Part shown: positions 1-6,330 of the stretch, piece by piece
How positions within the stretch are numbered: position 1 is the first letter of the stretch
Layout of the letters: every line of letters starts with the position of its first letter
Source: an uncultured Clostridia bacterium
Lineage (GTDB): Bacteria; Bacillota; Clostridia; Oscillospirales; Oscillospiraceae
Direction: 5' to 3'
Length of the DNA stretch: 25,307 nucleotides
Assembly: GCA_946405655.1 (NCBI GenBank)
Contig: CAMJHX010000003.1
Location: 1-25,307, forward strand
The notes under the pieces: model-generated
What the model was told of the DNA's origin: nothing
The model's database searches: none
The model's input: only the letters and a program-made list of their open reading frames with translations
Position numbers and translations under genes: made by a program

Positions 1-95
1 AACAGCGTCCGGTTGTTTTTGCACTGAAACGAAACAAAAAACAGCAGCGTCCCGACAAAGCCGATCCCCTGAATGAACAGATTGCTGCTGAGCAT
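1..95 (-). CDS. YgjV-like inner membrane protein, N-terminal fragment
   Basis: On the minus strand an ATG at 95 overlaps the racemase stop codon as TAATG, and the frame stays open to the window edge for 31 codons. The peptide starts MLSSNLFIQGIGFVG and continues through a hydrophobic stretch to FFVSFQCKNNRTL. A QxIGF start followed by a hydrophobic helix and SFQ-K-xxRxL is the usual N-terminus of the YgjV family of small membrane proteins of unknown function. The one-base overlap indicates translational coupling to the racemase upstream. The rest of the gene lies outside the window, so the call is based on about 30 residues only. Confidence 0.6.
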   Translation of the reverse strand, partial: MLSSNLFIQGIGFVGTLLFFVSFQCKNNRTL

Positions 96-787
96 TATGC
101 CTCCAATGCCATCCGCACGGCGGCCTCGCTGTGGATCTTCACCGTGTCCAGCAGAGGGATCGCGGCATCCTCGTCCTTCAGGATCATCCCCAGCTCCGTG
201 CAGCCGAGGATCACACCCTCCGCGCCGCCGCGCCGCATGGCCTCCACGAGAGCGGACAGGGTATCGCGAGAGGACTCCTTCACCGTGCCGACGCAGAGCT
301 CCTCATAGATGATGCGGTTGACCTCCTCCATCTCAGCCGCCTCCGGCAGCAGCACGCGAATGTCCGCCGCCTCGAGCCGGGGGAGGTAGAAGTCCTCCTG
401 CATCGTGTATTTCGTCCCCAGCAGTCCCACGGTGCGCATCCCGCGCGCCCGGATCGCCTCGACCACCGCGTCCACAATGTGCAGGATCGGGATCGATACG
501 CGCCGCTCGACCGCGCCGCAGAACTTATGGCTCGTGTTCGCGCAGAGGATCAGAAAGTCCGCGCCCGCGTCCTCGAGCGCCTTCGCCGCCTGTGCCGTGA
601 GCTCCCCGGCGGCGTCCCATTCGCCGCGCTCCATGTGTGCGCAGACCTCGCCAAATTCCAGACTGTAGAGGATGCATCTTGCGCTGTGCAGCCCGCCGAG
701 CGCCTGCGCGGTCCGCTCGTTGAGCTGCTGATAATAAAGCTGCGTGCTCTCCCAGCTTGTCCCGCCGATCATGCCGATGGTTTTCAT
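95..787 (-). CDS. Aspartate/glutamate racemase family protein
   Basis: This 230-residue protein belongs to the cofactor-independent amino-acid racemase superfamily (RacX/YgeA/aspartate racemase branch). These enzymes invert the alpha carbon with two cysteines. Both are visible: Cys82 in LILCANTSHK and Cys196 in ILGCTELGM. The N-terminus MKTIGMIGGTSWEST is the typical family start with a glycine-rich turn, and the length is normal for the family. The ATG overlaps the stop of the upstream membrane-protein gene (ATGA) and the stop overlaps the next gene's ATG, so all three are translationally coupled. The true substrate (Asp, Glu or another amino acid) cannot be told from sequence; production of D-amino acids for the cell wall or for signalling is possible. 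Confidence 0.9.
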   Translation of the reverse strand: MKTIGMIGGTSWESTQLYYQQLNERTAQALGGLHSARCILYSLEFGEVCAHMERGEWDAAGELTAQAAKALEDAGADFLILCANTSHKFCGAVERRVSIPILHIVDAVVEAIRARGMRTVGLLGTKYTMQEDFYLPRLEAADIRVLLPEAAEMEEVNRIIYEELCVGTVKESSRDTLSALVEAMRRGGAEGVILGCTELGMILKDEDAAIPLLDTVKIHSEAAVRMALEA

Positions 788-1206
788 CTTCCGGTCTCCT
801 TTGTGCAGCGGATCAGAAAGCGGACGCCCGCGACCGAGAGCGCCAAGCCGAGCCCGGTGTAGAAGAACGCGAAGAAGAACTCCGGCAGCTTCCCGCTGTG
901 CCGCAGCGTGATGCCGAGCGTCATCATGAACGCCATCAGCAGATAGCTTTTGCCGTCAAAGAACCTCCAGAAGGGCTGCTTCGTCTCATAGCCGCGAATG
1001 CGCGCCGTGTGCTTTGTGACAATGCGCGAGAACATCCAGTGAAACGCGCAGAAGATCGCCGCCGCGAGCACAATCATCAGCGCTGTGCGTCCGGCTCCGC
1101 CGCCGATCACCGCAAGCGCCGCCTTCACGCCGATGCGCAGAATGTTCACGCCCGCCGCCAGCCACACCAGCCCGGCGATCCCAAGCAGCGTCCGATTCCC
1201 AACCAT
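784..1206 (-). CDS. Small integral membrane protein of unknown function
   Basis: The protein is 140 residues if it starts at the ATG at 1206 (MVGNRTLLGIAGLVW). I chose this start because GGAGGA lies about 7 bases upstream; an earlier ATG at 1212 is too close to that site and one at 1248 has none. It has about four hydrophobic segments (roughly residues 5-25, 38-58, 78-97 and 108-128), with a basic stretch before the third (RIVTKHTARIRGYETKQ). I recognise no family. It is the first gene of the operon with the racemase and the YgjV-like gene, and its stop overlaps the racemase start by four bases, so it probably works with them at the membrane, but no function can be inferred. Confidence 0.7.
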   Translation of the reverse strand: MVGNRTLLGIAGLVWLAAGVNILRIGVKAALAVIGGGAGRTALMIVLAAAIFCAFHWMFSRIVTKHTARIRGYETKQPFWRFFDGKSYLLMAFMMTLGITLRHSGKLPEFFFAFFYTGLGLALSVAGVRFLIRCTKETGR

Positions 1207-1236
1207 ACTCATTCCTCCGAGAACCTGATTTTTCCC

Positions 1237-1265
1237 AGTATAACACAAAAAACGCGCCCCGCAAA
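1237..1265 (-). promoter_or_regulatory. Probable promoter of the membrane protein-racemase operon
   Basis: On the minus strand TTTGCG (1265-1260) is followed after 17 bases by TATACT (1242-1237). The -10 is good and the -35 is weak. The -35 half lies inside the terminator hairpin of the upstream gene. It is 31 bases ahead of the chosen ATG. Confidence 0.45.
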
Positions 1266-1278
1266 GCGGAGCGCGTTT
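1247..1278 (-). terminator. Intrinsic terminator of the DUF6465-like gene
   Basis: Left arm 1250-1262 pairs with 1266-1278 around an AAA loop, 12 pairs with one internal mismatch. On the minus strand the stem runs into six T (1252-1247). It lies 12 bases beyond the stop of the gene at 1290-1682. Confidence 0.85.
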
Positions 1279-1289
1279 CTGTGCCGTTT

Positions 1290-1682
1290 TTAGATTTCAA
1301 AAGAGCCGGCTTCCTCGCCGTTCACGACGAAGTACACGCGGTTCTCTTCGGGCTTGACGTAGAAGACGACTTCCTTCATCGCGTCGCCGTTCCAGGCGGA
1401 CTTGGCGGCGTCCATCATCTGCTTGCAGGTCACGTCCTTGCCGGCGTACTGCAGCACGAACTTCACCTTCGGCTCGGCAGTCTTCTTGGCGGGGGTCTTC
1501 TTCGGGGCGGTCTTCTTCACCTCGGCGACGGTCTCGGCAGCCTTCTTCACAGCGGGCTCGGCGGCCTTGGCAGCCTTCTTCACGGCGGGCTCCACAGCCT
1601 TCTTCACCTCGGCGACGGCTTCCTTCACTTCGACGGCAGCCTTCTTGGTATCCACAGTCTTGGTGGTCTTCTTCATGTTCAT
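1290..1682 (-). CDS. Lys/Ala-rich protein with C-terminal DUF6465-like domain
   Basis: The protein has 130 residues from the ATG at 1682; AAAGGAG sits just upstream, and a second in-frame ATG at 1676 is an alternative start. Residues 1-70 are low-complexity Lys, Ala, Glu and Val with repeats of the type EPAVKKAA and AEVKK, predicted helical and very soluble, ending in a PKKTPAKKT segment. The last 60 residues form a compact domain (VKFVLQYAGKDVTC...VYFVVNGEEAGSFEI) that resembles the DUF6465 family common in Clostridia. The tail is reminiscent of histone H1-like or phasin-like helices, so nucleic-acid or surface binding is possible, but the function is unknown. It stands alone between terminators. 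Confidence 0.75.
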   Translation of the reverse strand: MNMKKTTKTVDTKKAAVEVKEAVAEVKKAVEPAVKKAAKAAEPAVKKAAETVAEVKKTAPKKTPAKKTAEPKVKFVLQYAGKDVTCKQMMDAAKSAWNGDAMKEVVFYVKPEENRVYFVVNGEEAGSFEI

Positions 1683-1976
1683 TAATCTCCTTTCGAAGTC
1701 ATGACCCGGGAGCGCCCCGGGGATGGTTGTCCGTATTGCGCGGAAATCTCGGAATCCCGATATTATCCACGGGATCATCCTACCACTTCCGACCAATCAA
1801 TGCAAGAGACCCGGCGCGAGTTCTCCCCTTGGCACAGCTTTTGCAGGAAAAACCTTCGCTTTTCGGTGAAATTGCCTAGAAAGTAAATCGATTTTTATTG
1901 ACATCTGACAAAGATTGACACCTTTTTTGCAAGCCTGAAAGCGCGGCTCCGTTCGGACTTGTTTTGCTCCATCCTA

Positions 1977-2005
1977 TTGACAAATACCCCACCGGGGTAT
2001 AGTAT
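1977..2005 (+). promoter_or_regulatory. csoR-copA promoter
   Basis: A perfect -35 TTGACA lies at 1977-1982. The -10 is TATAGT at 1998-2003 (15-base spacer) or TAGTAT at 2000-2005 (17-base spacer). The spacer is almost completely filled by the first CsoR operator, so repressor binding would block RNA polymerase. Confidence 0.75.
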
Positions 2006-2027
2006 AGAAAATACCCCGGTGGGGTAT
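1984..2027 (+). promoter_or_regulatory. Twin CsoR operators
   Basis: Two 17-base sites, ATACCCCACCGGGGTAT (1984-2000) and ATACCCCGGTGGGGTAT (2011-2027), each have the ATACCCC-N3-GGGGTAT form of known CsoR operators. The second is the exact reverse complement of the first. They are 27 bases apart centre to centre and flank the -10 element. The gene directly downstream encodes CsoR, so autoregulation relieved by Cu(I) is the straightforward reading. Confidence 0.88.
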
Positions 2028-2049
2028 CCTTTGATACGGAGGGATCACC

Positions 2050-2364
2050 GTGAACGAAGAAAGCAAGTCCTGCTGCTGCGGCGGGGAGAAGCACACCCTG
2101 CGCTCTGACGAGGAGCGCAAAAAGCTCCTCAACCGGCTCAGCCGCATTGAGGGACAGATCCGCGGACTCAAGGGCATGCTCGAAAAGGACGCCTACTGTC
2201 CCGATATCCTCACGCAGTCGGCAGCGGTCAACGCCGCGGTCAACGCGTTCAATAAAGAGCTGCTCGCCAGCCACATCCGCCACTGCGTCGTGCGCGATGT
2301 GAAAAACGGGGATGAGACCGTCATCGACGAGCTCGTCGCCACCATCCAGAAACTGATGAAATAA
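2050..2364 (+). CDS. csoR: Copper-sensing transcriptional repressor CsoR
   Basis: This 104-residue helical protein is a CsoR/RcnR-family repressor that leaves DNA when it binds Cu(I). The three copper ligands are present with family spacing: Cys50 (DAYCPDI), His75 and Cys79 (SHIRHCV), a gap of 25 then 4 residues as in characterised CsoR proteins. The basic RLSRIEGQIRGLKGML segment (29-44) is the DNA-contacting hallmark. The start is the GTG at 2050, with GGAGGG six bases upstream. The N-terminus carries an unusual CCCGG motif (Cys8-10), which could bind extra metal. It is the first gene of the copper operon, 15 bases before copA, and is preceded by its own operators. Confidence 0.95.
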   Translation: MNEESKSCCCGGEKHTLRSDEERKKLLNRLSRIEGQIRGLKGMLEKDAYCPDILTQSAAVNAAVNAFNKELLASHIRHCVVRDVKNGDETVIDELVATIQKLMK

Positions 2365-2379
2365 GAGAGGCGGCATTGA

Positions 2380-4920
2380 ATGGAACAGTATAACGTCACC
2401 GGCATGAGCTGCGCCGCCTGCTCTGCCCGCGTGGAGAAGGCGGTCTCCAAGGTTCCCGGCGTCACGGCGTGCTCGGTGAGCCTGCTCACAAACTCCATGG
2501 GCGTCGAGGGTACCGCCTCCGCGCAGGAGATCATCGCCGCAGTGCAGGACGCGGGCTATGGCGCATCTCCCAAATCCGGCGGGGAGGCAAGGGCTGCCGC
2601 CCCGTCTGCGGACGCGCTCGCCGATCGCGAGACGCCGGTCCTGAAGCGCCGCCTCATCGCCTCGCTCGGCTTTCTCGCCGTGCTCATGTATTTCTCCATG
2701 GGGCACATGATGTGGGGCTGGCCGCTGCCGAAATGGTTTGACGGCAACCATGTCGCCATGGGGCTTGCGCAGCTGCTGCTCGCGGCGATCGTCATGGTCA
2801 TCAACCAGAAATTCTTCGTCTCCGGCTTCAGGAGCCTGCTGCACGGCGCGCCGAATATGGACACGCTCGTCGCCCTCGGCTCCGGCGCGAGCTTCGTCTG
2901 GAGCACCTACGCGCTCTTTGCCATGACCCACGCCCAGCAGCTGGGCGACAGCGAGGCGGTCATGGCCTATATGCACGAGTTCTATTTCGAGTCCGCTGCC
3001 ATGATCCTCGCGCTCATCACCGTCGGCAAGATGCTCGAGGCGCGCAGCAAGGGCAAGACCACGGACGCGCTCAAGAGCCTCATGTCCCTCGCGCCGAAGA
3101 CCGCCTCTGTCGAGCGCGGCGGGATTGAGACCGTCGTCCCCATCGAGCAGGTGCGCCGGGGCGACGTCTTCCTCGTCCGTCCGGGCGAAAGCATCCCGGT
3201 CGACGGCGTGATTCTGGAAGGGGAGAGCGCCGTCAATGAGGCCGCCCTCACCGGCGAGAGCATCCCCGTGGACAAAACTGCGGGCGACGCCGTCTCCGCC
3301 GCCACGGTGAACCAGTCCGGCTTCCTGCGCTGCGAGGCAACGCGCGTCGGCGAGGATACGACCCTCTCGCAGATCATCAAAATGGTCTCGGACGCCGCCG
3401 CCACGAAAGCGCCGATCGCCAAGATCGCGGACAAGGTCTCCGGCGTCTTCGTTCCGGCGGTCATCACGATCGCCGTCATCACCACGCTCGTCTGGCTCCT
3501 TGCGGGGCAGACGTTCCCGTTCGCCCTCGCGCGCGGCATTTCGGTGCTCGTCATCAGCTGCCCCTGCGCGCTCGGCCTCGCCACGCCCGTGGCGATCATG
3601 GTCGGCAACGGCCTCGGCGCAAAAAACGGCGTCCTCTTCAAAACCGCCGTCTCCCTCGAGCAGACGGGCAAAACCCAGATCGTCGTCCTCGATAAGACCG
3701 GCACCATCACCTCCGGCGAGCCGCGCGTCACGGATCTGCTGCCCGCTGACGGCGTCACGGAATCGGATCTTTTGTCTGCCGCTTTCGCCCTCGAGCGAAA
3801 GAGCGAGCACCCTCTCGCCAAGGCGATCCTGCGTTACGGCGAGGAGCAGGGGATCGCAGCGCCGGAGGTCGCGGATTTCCGCGCCCTGCCCGGCAACGGG
3901 CTCACCGCCGTGCTGGACGGCAAGAGCGTCCTCGGCGGCAGCCTCAAGTTTCTTTCTTCCAAAACCCACGTCCCGGTCAGCGTCCGCGCTGCGTCGGAGC
4001 GCATGGCGGAGCAGGGGAAGACCCCCTTGCTCTTCGCGCTGGACGGAGATCTCCTCGGCGTCATCGCCGTGGCAGACGTGCTGAAGGAGGAAAGCCGCGA
4101 GGCGATTCGCCAGCTGAAAAACATGGGCGTCCGCGCCGTTATGCTCACGGGCGATAATGAGAAAACCGCCCGCGCCATCGCAGCCGAGGCGGGCGTCGAC
4201 CACGTCATCGCGGGCGTCCTCCCGGATGGGAAGGAGCAGGTCGTCGCCGCCCTGCAGCAGTACGGCAAGGTCGCCATGGTGGGCGACGGCATCAACGACG
4301 CGCCCGCCCTCACGCGCGCGGATATGGGCATTGCCATCGGCGCCGGCACGGACGTCGCCATCGACGCGGCGGACGTCGTGCTCATGCACAGCCGCCTCAC
4401 GGACGTGCCTGCCGCCATCCGGCTCAGCCGCGCCACGCTCCGCAACATCCACGAAAATCTCTTCTGGGCGTTTTTCTATAACGTCATCTGCATCCCGCTC
4501 GCGGCGGGCGTGTTCATCTCGCTCCTCGGCTGGAAGCTCAATCCCATGGTCGGCGCCGCCGCCATGAGCCTCTCCAGCTTCACCGTCGTCACGAACGCCC
4601 TGCGCCTCAATCTCTTCAAGCTCCATGACCCCAGCCGGGACAAGGCCATCGAGCCGGTCGAAATCCCGGAGGAATTCTTTGCATCATTTACAAAACAGGA
4701 GGAAACCACCATGCAGAAAACCATGAAAATCGAAGGCATGATGTGCCAGCACTGCGAGGCCCGTGTCAAAAAGACGCTCGAAAAGCTCGAGGGCGTCGCC
4801 TCGGCCGAGGTCAGCCACACCGCCGGCACCGCCGTCGTCGAGCTCACCGCCGACGTCGACAACGCCGTCCTCAAGCAGGCGGTCGAGGATCAGGACTACA
4901 CCGTCCTCGCCATCGACTGA
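2380..4920 (+). CDS. copA: Cu(I)-exporting P1B-1 ATPase with C-terminal fused CopZ-like domain
   Basis: The 846-residue membrane pump exports Cu(I) using ATP. Order of domains: N-terminal heavy-metal-associated domain (residues 4-66) with GMSCAAC (Cys11, Cys14); membrane helices; TGES actuator loop; the CPC ion site Cys394-Pro-Cys396; the phosphorylated Asp438 in DKTGT; SEHP in the nucleotide domain; GDGIND at 635-640; then FYN in helix 7 and MSLSS in helix 8, which mark the Cu(I) subgroup. A linker of about 25 residues leads to a second metal-binding domain (778-846) with MMCQHC, equal in length to free CopZ chaperones. A ribosome site and ATG occur inside the linker (see the 4711 entry). 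It is cotranscribed with csoR and followed by a strong terminator. Confidence 0.95.
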   Translation: MEQYNVTGMSCAACSARVEKAVSKVPGVTACSVSLLTNSMGVEGTASAQEIIAAVQDAGYGASPKSGGEARAAAPSADALADRETPVLKRRLIASLGFLAVLMYFSMGHMMWGWPLPKWFDGNHVAMGLAQLLLAAIVMVINQKFFVSGFRSLLHGAPNMDTLVALGSGASFVWSTYALFAMTHAQQLGDSEAVMAYMHEFYFESAAMILALITVGKMLEARSKGKTTDALKSLMSLAPKTASVERGGIETVVPIEQVRRGDVFLVRPGESIPVDGVILEGESAVNEAALTGESIPVDKTAGDAVSAATVNQSGFLRCEATRVGEDTTLSQIIKMVSDAAATKAPIAKIADKVSGVFVPAVITIAVITTLVWLLAGQTFPFALARGISVLVISCPCALGLATPVAIMVGNGLGAKNGVLFKTAVSLEQTGKTQIVVLDKTGTITSGEPRVTDLLPADGVTESDLLSAAFALERKSEHPLAKAILRYGEEQGIAAPEVADFRALPGNGLTAVLDGKSVLGGSLKFLSSKTHVPVSVRAASERMAEQGKTPLLFALDGDLLGVIAVADVLKEESREAIRQLKNMGVRAVMLTGDNEKTARAIAAEAGVDHVIAGVLPDGKEQVVAALQQYGKVAMVGDGINDAPALTRADMGIAIGAGTDVAIDAADVVLMHSRLTDVPAAIRLSRATLRNIHENLFWAFFYNVICIPLAAGVFISLLGWKLNPMVGAAAMSLSSFTVVTNALRLNLFKLHDPSRDKAIEPVEIPEEFFASFTKQEETTMQKTMKIEGMMCQHCEARVKKTLEKLEGVASAEVSHTAGTAVVELTADVDNAVLKQAVEDQDYTVLAID
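4711..4920 (+). CDS. Possible internally initiated CopZ-like copper chaperone
   Basis: Within copA and in the same frame, AGGAGG (4697-4702) stands eight bases before an ATG at 4711. The product would be exactly 69 residues, the usual length of free CopZ, starting MQKTMKIEGMMCQHC and ending at the copA stop. It holds the full beta-alpha-beta metal-binding domain with CxxC at residues 12 and 15. The upstream linker codons (Gln-Glu-Glu-Thr-Thr) are simply the translation of the ribosome site and spacer, which suggests that a separate copZ gene became joined to copA by loss of a stop codon, or that both forms are made. Seen: the site and frame. Inferred: that it is used. Confidence 0.5.
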   Translation: MQKTMKIEGMMCQHCEARVKKTLEKLEGVASAEVSHTAGTAVVELTADVDNAVLKQAVEDQDYTVLAID

Positions 4921-4925
4921 ATCAG

Positions 4926-4950
4926 AAAACGCCGCATAAGCGGCGTTTTT
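4926..4950 (+). terminator. Terminator of csoR-copA
   Basis: AAAACGCCGC (4926-4935) pairs with GCGGCGTTTT (4940-4949) around ATAA, and five T follow within the arm. It begins five bases after the copA stop. Confidence 0.9.
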
Positions 4951-4956
4951 CCTTGA

Positions 4957-5010
4957 AAGCCTTCCCCCTCGGGGGAAGGGGGACCGCGCTTGCGCGGTGG
5001 ATGAGGGGCA
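4957..5010. repeat. GC-rich two-hairpin intergenic repeat
   Basis: Two adjacent palindromes, CCTTCCCCC/GGGGGAAGG (4960-4979) and ACCGCGC/GCGCGGT (4983-4998), are followed by GGATGAGGGG. This layout matches a type of dispersed intergenic repeat I know from Ruminococcaceae/Oscillospiraceae genomes. Only one copy is present here, so the family assignment is from memory. Confidence 0.6.
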
Positions 5011-5024
5011 GATAATCTGCGCAG

Positions 5025-5054
5025 TTGACTCGATCCCGATTCCTATGCTACACT
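5025..5054 (+). promoter_or_regulatory. Probable promoter of the 5072-6222 operon
   Basis: TTGACT (5025-5030) and TACACT (5049-5054) with an 18-base spacer, 17 bases before the ATG at 5072. It starts directly after the 4957-5010 repeat. Confidence 0.5.
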
Positions 5055-5071
5055 GCACCCGAGGTGTTCTT

Positions 5072-5371
5072 ATGGAATTTGTCTATACCCCCGAGCTGAT
5101 CGAGTACATGCGCGCCAAGAGCAAGGAATACATCGTCGTCGAGGTCGTCTCGAGCGACCATTCGGACTTTGAGGTCACAGAGCTCTATCCGCACATCATC
5201 CCCGAGAAGAAGGCGGCGGAGTTTCTCAAAAAGCGCTTTGTCGCGAAGCCCGCCCCCGTGGGGCAGCTGCTTCTGCCGCCGTATCGTCTCCACTATGCCG
5301 ATACCGTCACGTTCTCGCTGCGCTCCTTCCTCGGCGTCAAATCCGTCCGGCAGGAGGGGATTGAGCTGTGA
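5072..5371 (+). CDS. Small uncharacterised protein upstream of yitT-like gene
   Basis: The protein has 99 residues from the ATG at 5072, which has GAGGTG six to seven bases upstream; the open frame extends further upstream but through the repeat and promoter. It is soluble and begins MEFVYTPELIEYMRAKSK, with a central ELYPHIIPEKKAAEFLKKRF and a C-terminal TFSLRSFLGVKSVRQEGIEL. There is no cysteine and no signal peptide. The alternating strand pattern is vaguely like the HesB-like fold, but I do not recognise a family. Its stop overlaps the GTG start of the YitT-like gene by four bases (GTGA), so the two are translationally coupled. Confidence 0.7.
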   Translation: MEFVYTPELIEYMRAKSKEYIVVEVVSSDHSDFEVTELYPHIIPEKKAAEFLKKRFVAKPAPVGQLLLPPYRLHYADTVTFSLRSFLGVKSVRQEGIEL

Positions 5372-6222
5372 AGCAGGAAAACGTCTTCACCGCGCACGTT
5401 TTGCCGTTTCTGCTCCTCACGGTCGGCGCTGCGGTCGCGGCCTTCGCACTCGAAGAATTTCTCGTCCCGTTCACGATTCTCGACGGCGGCGTCGTAGGCG
5501 TCAGCATGATCCTCGCGCAGCTCACGCCGCTGAAGCTCGGCCTTTATATCGTCGTGCTGAACGTGCCGTTTCTCCTTCTGGGGCTGAAGCGTCTTGGCTG
5601 GCGTTTTCTCGTGCGCGCGCTCTATGCCATGGTACTCTTTTCCGCCCTGCTCGAGGTGTTCGCCCCGCTCCCGGCGATCACGGATCAGGATCTGCTCGTC
5701 GTCGTCTTCGGCGGCGTGCTGCTCGGTCTCGGCGTAGGGCTGATCCTCCGCGCCGGCGGCTGTCTCGACGGCACCGAGATCGTCGCCATGATCCTCAGCC
5801 GCAAAACGAGCTTCTCCACCGGGCAGATCATCCTCGGCTTCAACATCATCATCTACGGCGTCGCGGGCTTTCTCTTTTCCATTGACCGCGCCCTGTTCAG
5901 CCTGCTGACCTATTTCATCACCTCCCGCGTCATCGATATGGTGGAAAACGGCATGGAGCAGGGCAAGGCGCTCATGATCATCACCGATCAGGGCGGCCAC
6001 ATTGCCGACGCAATCTATGAGCAGCTTGGCCGCACCTGCACGCGCATGGAGGGCAGCGGCATGATCTCCGGCGAAAAGACCGTGCTCTACTGCGTTCTCA
6101 CGCGCATCGAGGTGCCCACCGTCAAGCAGATCATCCGCGACATGGACGGCTCCGCCTTCGTCACGGTCACGGACGTCTCCGAGATCATCGGCCAGCACAT
6201 CAAGCAGGGGAAAGATGCTTGA
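5368..6222 (+). CDS. YitT family membrane protein
   Basis: The 284-residue protein matches the YitT family: an N-terminal membrane part with about five helices (DUF161, residues 10-175, including the diagnostic FTILDGGVVGVSMIL and AGGCLDGTEIVAMILSRKT segments) and a C-terminal soluble DUF2179 domain (about 215-275, SGEKTVLYCVLTRIEVPTVK and AFVTVTDVSEIIG). The family is universal in Firmicutes but its transport or signalling role is not established. It starts at a GTG overlapping the stop of the upstream small gene. The -35 of the next promoter overlaps its stop codon. Confidence 0.9.
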   Translation: MKQENVFTAHVLPFLLLTVGAAVAAFALEEFLVPFTILDGGVVGVSMILAQLTPLKLGLYIVVLNVPFLLLGLKRLGWRFLVRALYAMVLFSALLEVFAPLPAITDQDLLVVVFGGVLLGLGVGLILRAGGCLDGTEIVAMILSRKTSFSTGQIILGFNIIIYGVAGFLFSIDRALFSLLTYFITSRVIDMVENGMEQGKALMIITDQGGHIADAIYEQLGRTCTRMEGSGMISGEKTVLYCVLTRIEVPTVKQIIRDMDGSAFVTVTDVSEIIGQHIKQGKDA

Positions 6223-6248
6223 CTTTTGCAAAATAATCATGCTAAAAT
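6219..6248 (+). promoter_or_regulatory. Promoter of the MFS gene at 6331
   Basis: TTGACT (6219-6224), an 18-base spacer and TAAAAT (6243-6248). The -35 overlaps the stop codon of the YitT-like gene. The predicted start of transcription, near 6255, lies before the leader terminator. Confidence 0.65.
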
Positions 6249-6270
6249 ATCTCCGCAATGTGCAGCATCA

Positions 6271-6314
6271 GCGTAAGACCGGTTGCTTTGAAGCAGCCGG
6301 TCTTGCGCTTTTTT
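6271..6314 (+). terminator. Intrinsic terminator in the leader of the MFS gene
   Basis: A 17-pair stem (6271-6287 with 6292-6308, two G-T pairs) with loop TTGA is followed by six T (6309-6314). It lies between the promoter at 6219-6248 and the ribosome site GGAGG at 6320-6324. It can end the YitT operon, but since no promoter fits between it and the ATG at 6331 it must also be passed to express the MFS gene. Confidence 0.85.
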
Positions 6315-6330
6315 GTTATGGAGGTATCGC

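Larger units (their letters stand above)
1683..2049. other. Intergenic region between divergent genes
   Basis: I see no gene here. The csoR promoter and operators occupy 1977-2027. Two isolated TTGACA hexamers at 1898-1903 and 1915-1920 have no matching -10. No convincing promoter was found for the minus-strand gene ending at 1290, although it should lie between 1690 and 1850. Confidence 0.5.

Noticed and set aside
1898..1920. Two TTGACA hexamers as an extra promoter upstream of csoR
   Set aside because: Neither has a -10-like sequence 15-19 bases downstream; the promoter at 1977 explains the operon.
1876..4626. A 916-codon open frame on the minus strand opposite csoR-copA
   Set aside because: It is the antisense shadow of copA: no ribosome site, Asp/Arg/Glu/His-rich low-complexity composition, and copA on the other strand has every motif of its family. 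Similar long shadows lie opposite nrfA, resB and the transporter genes.
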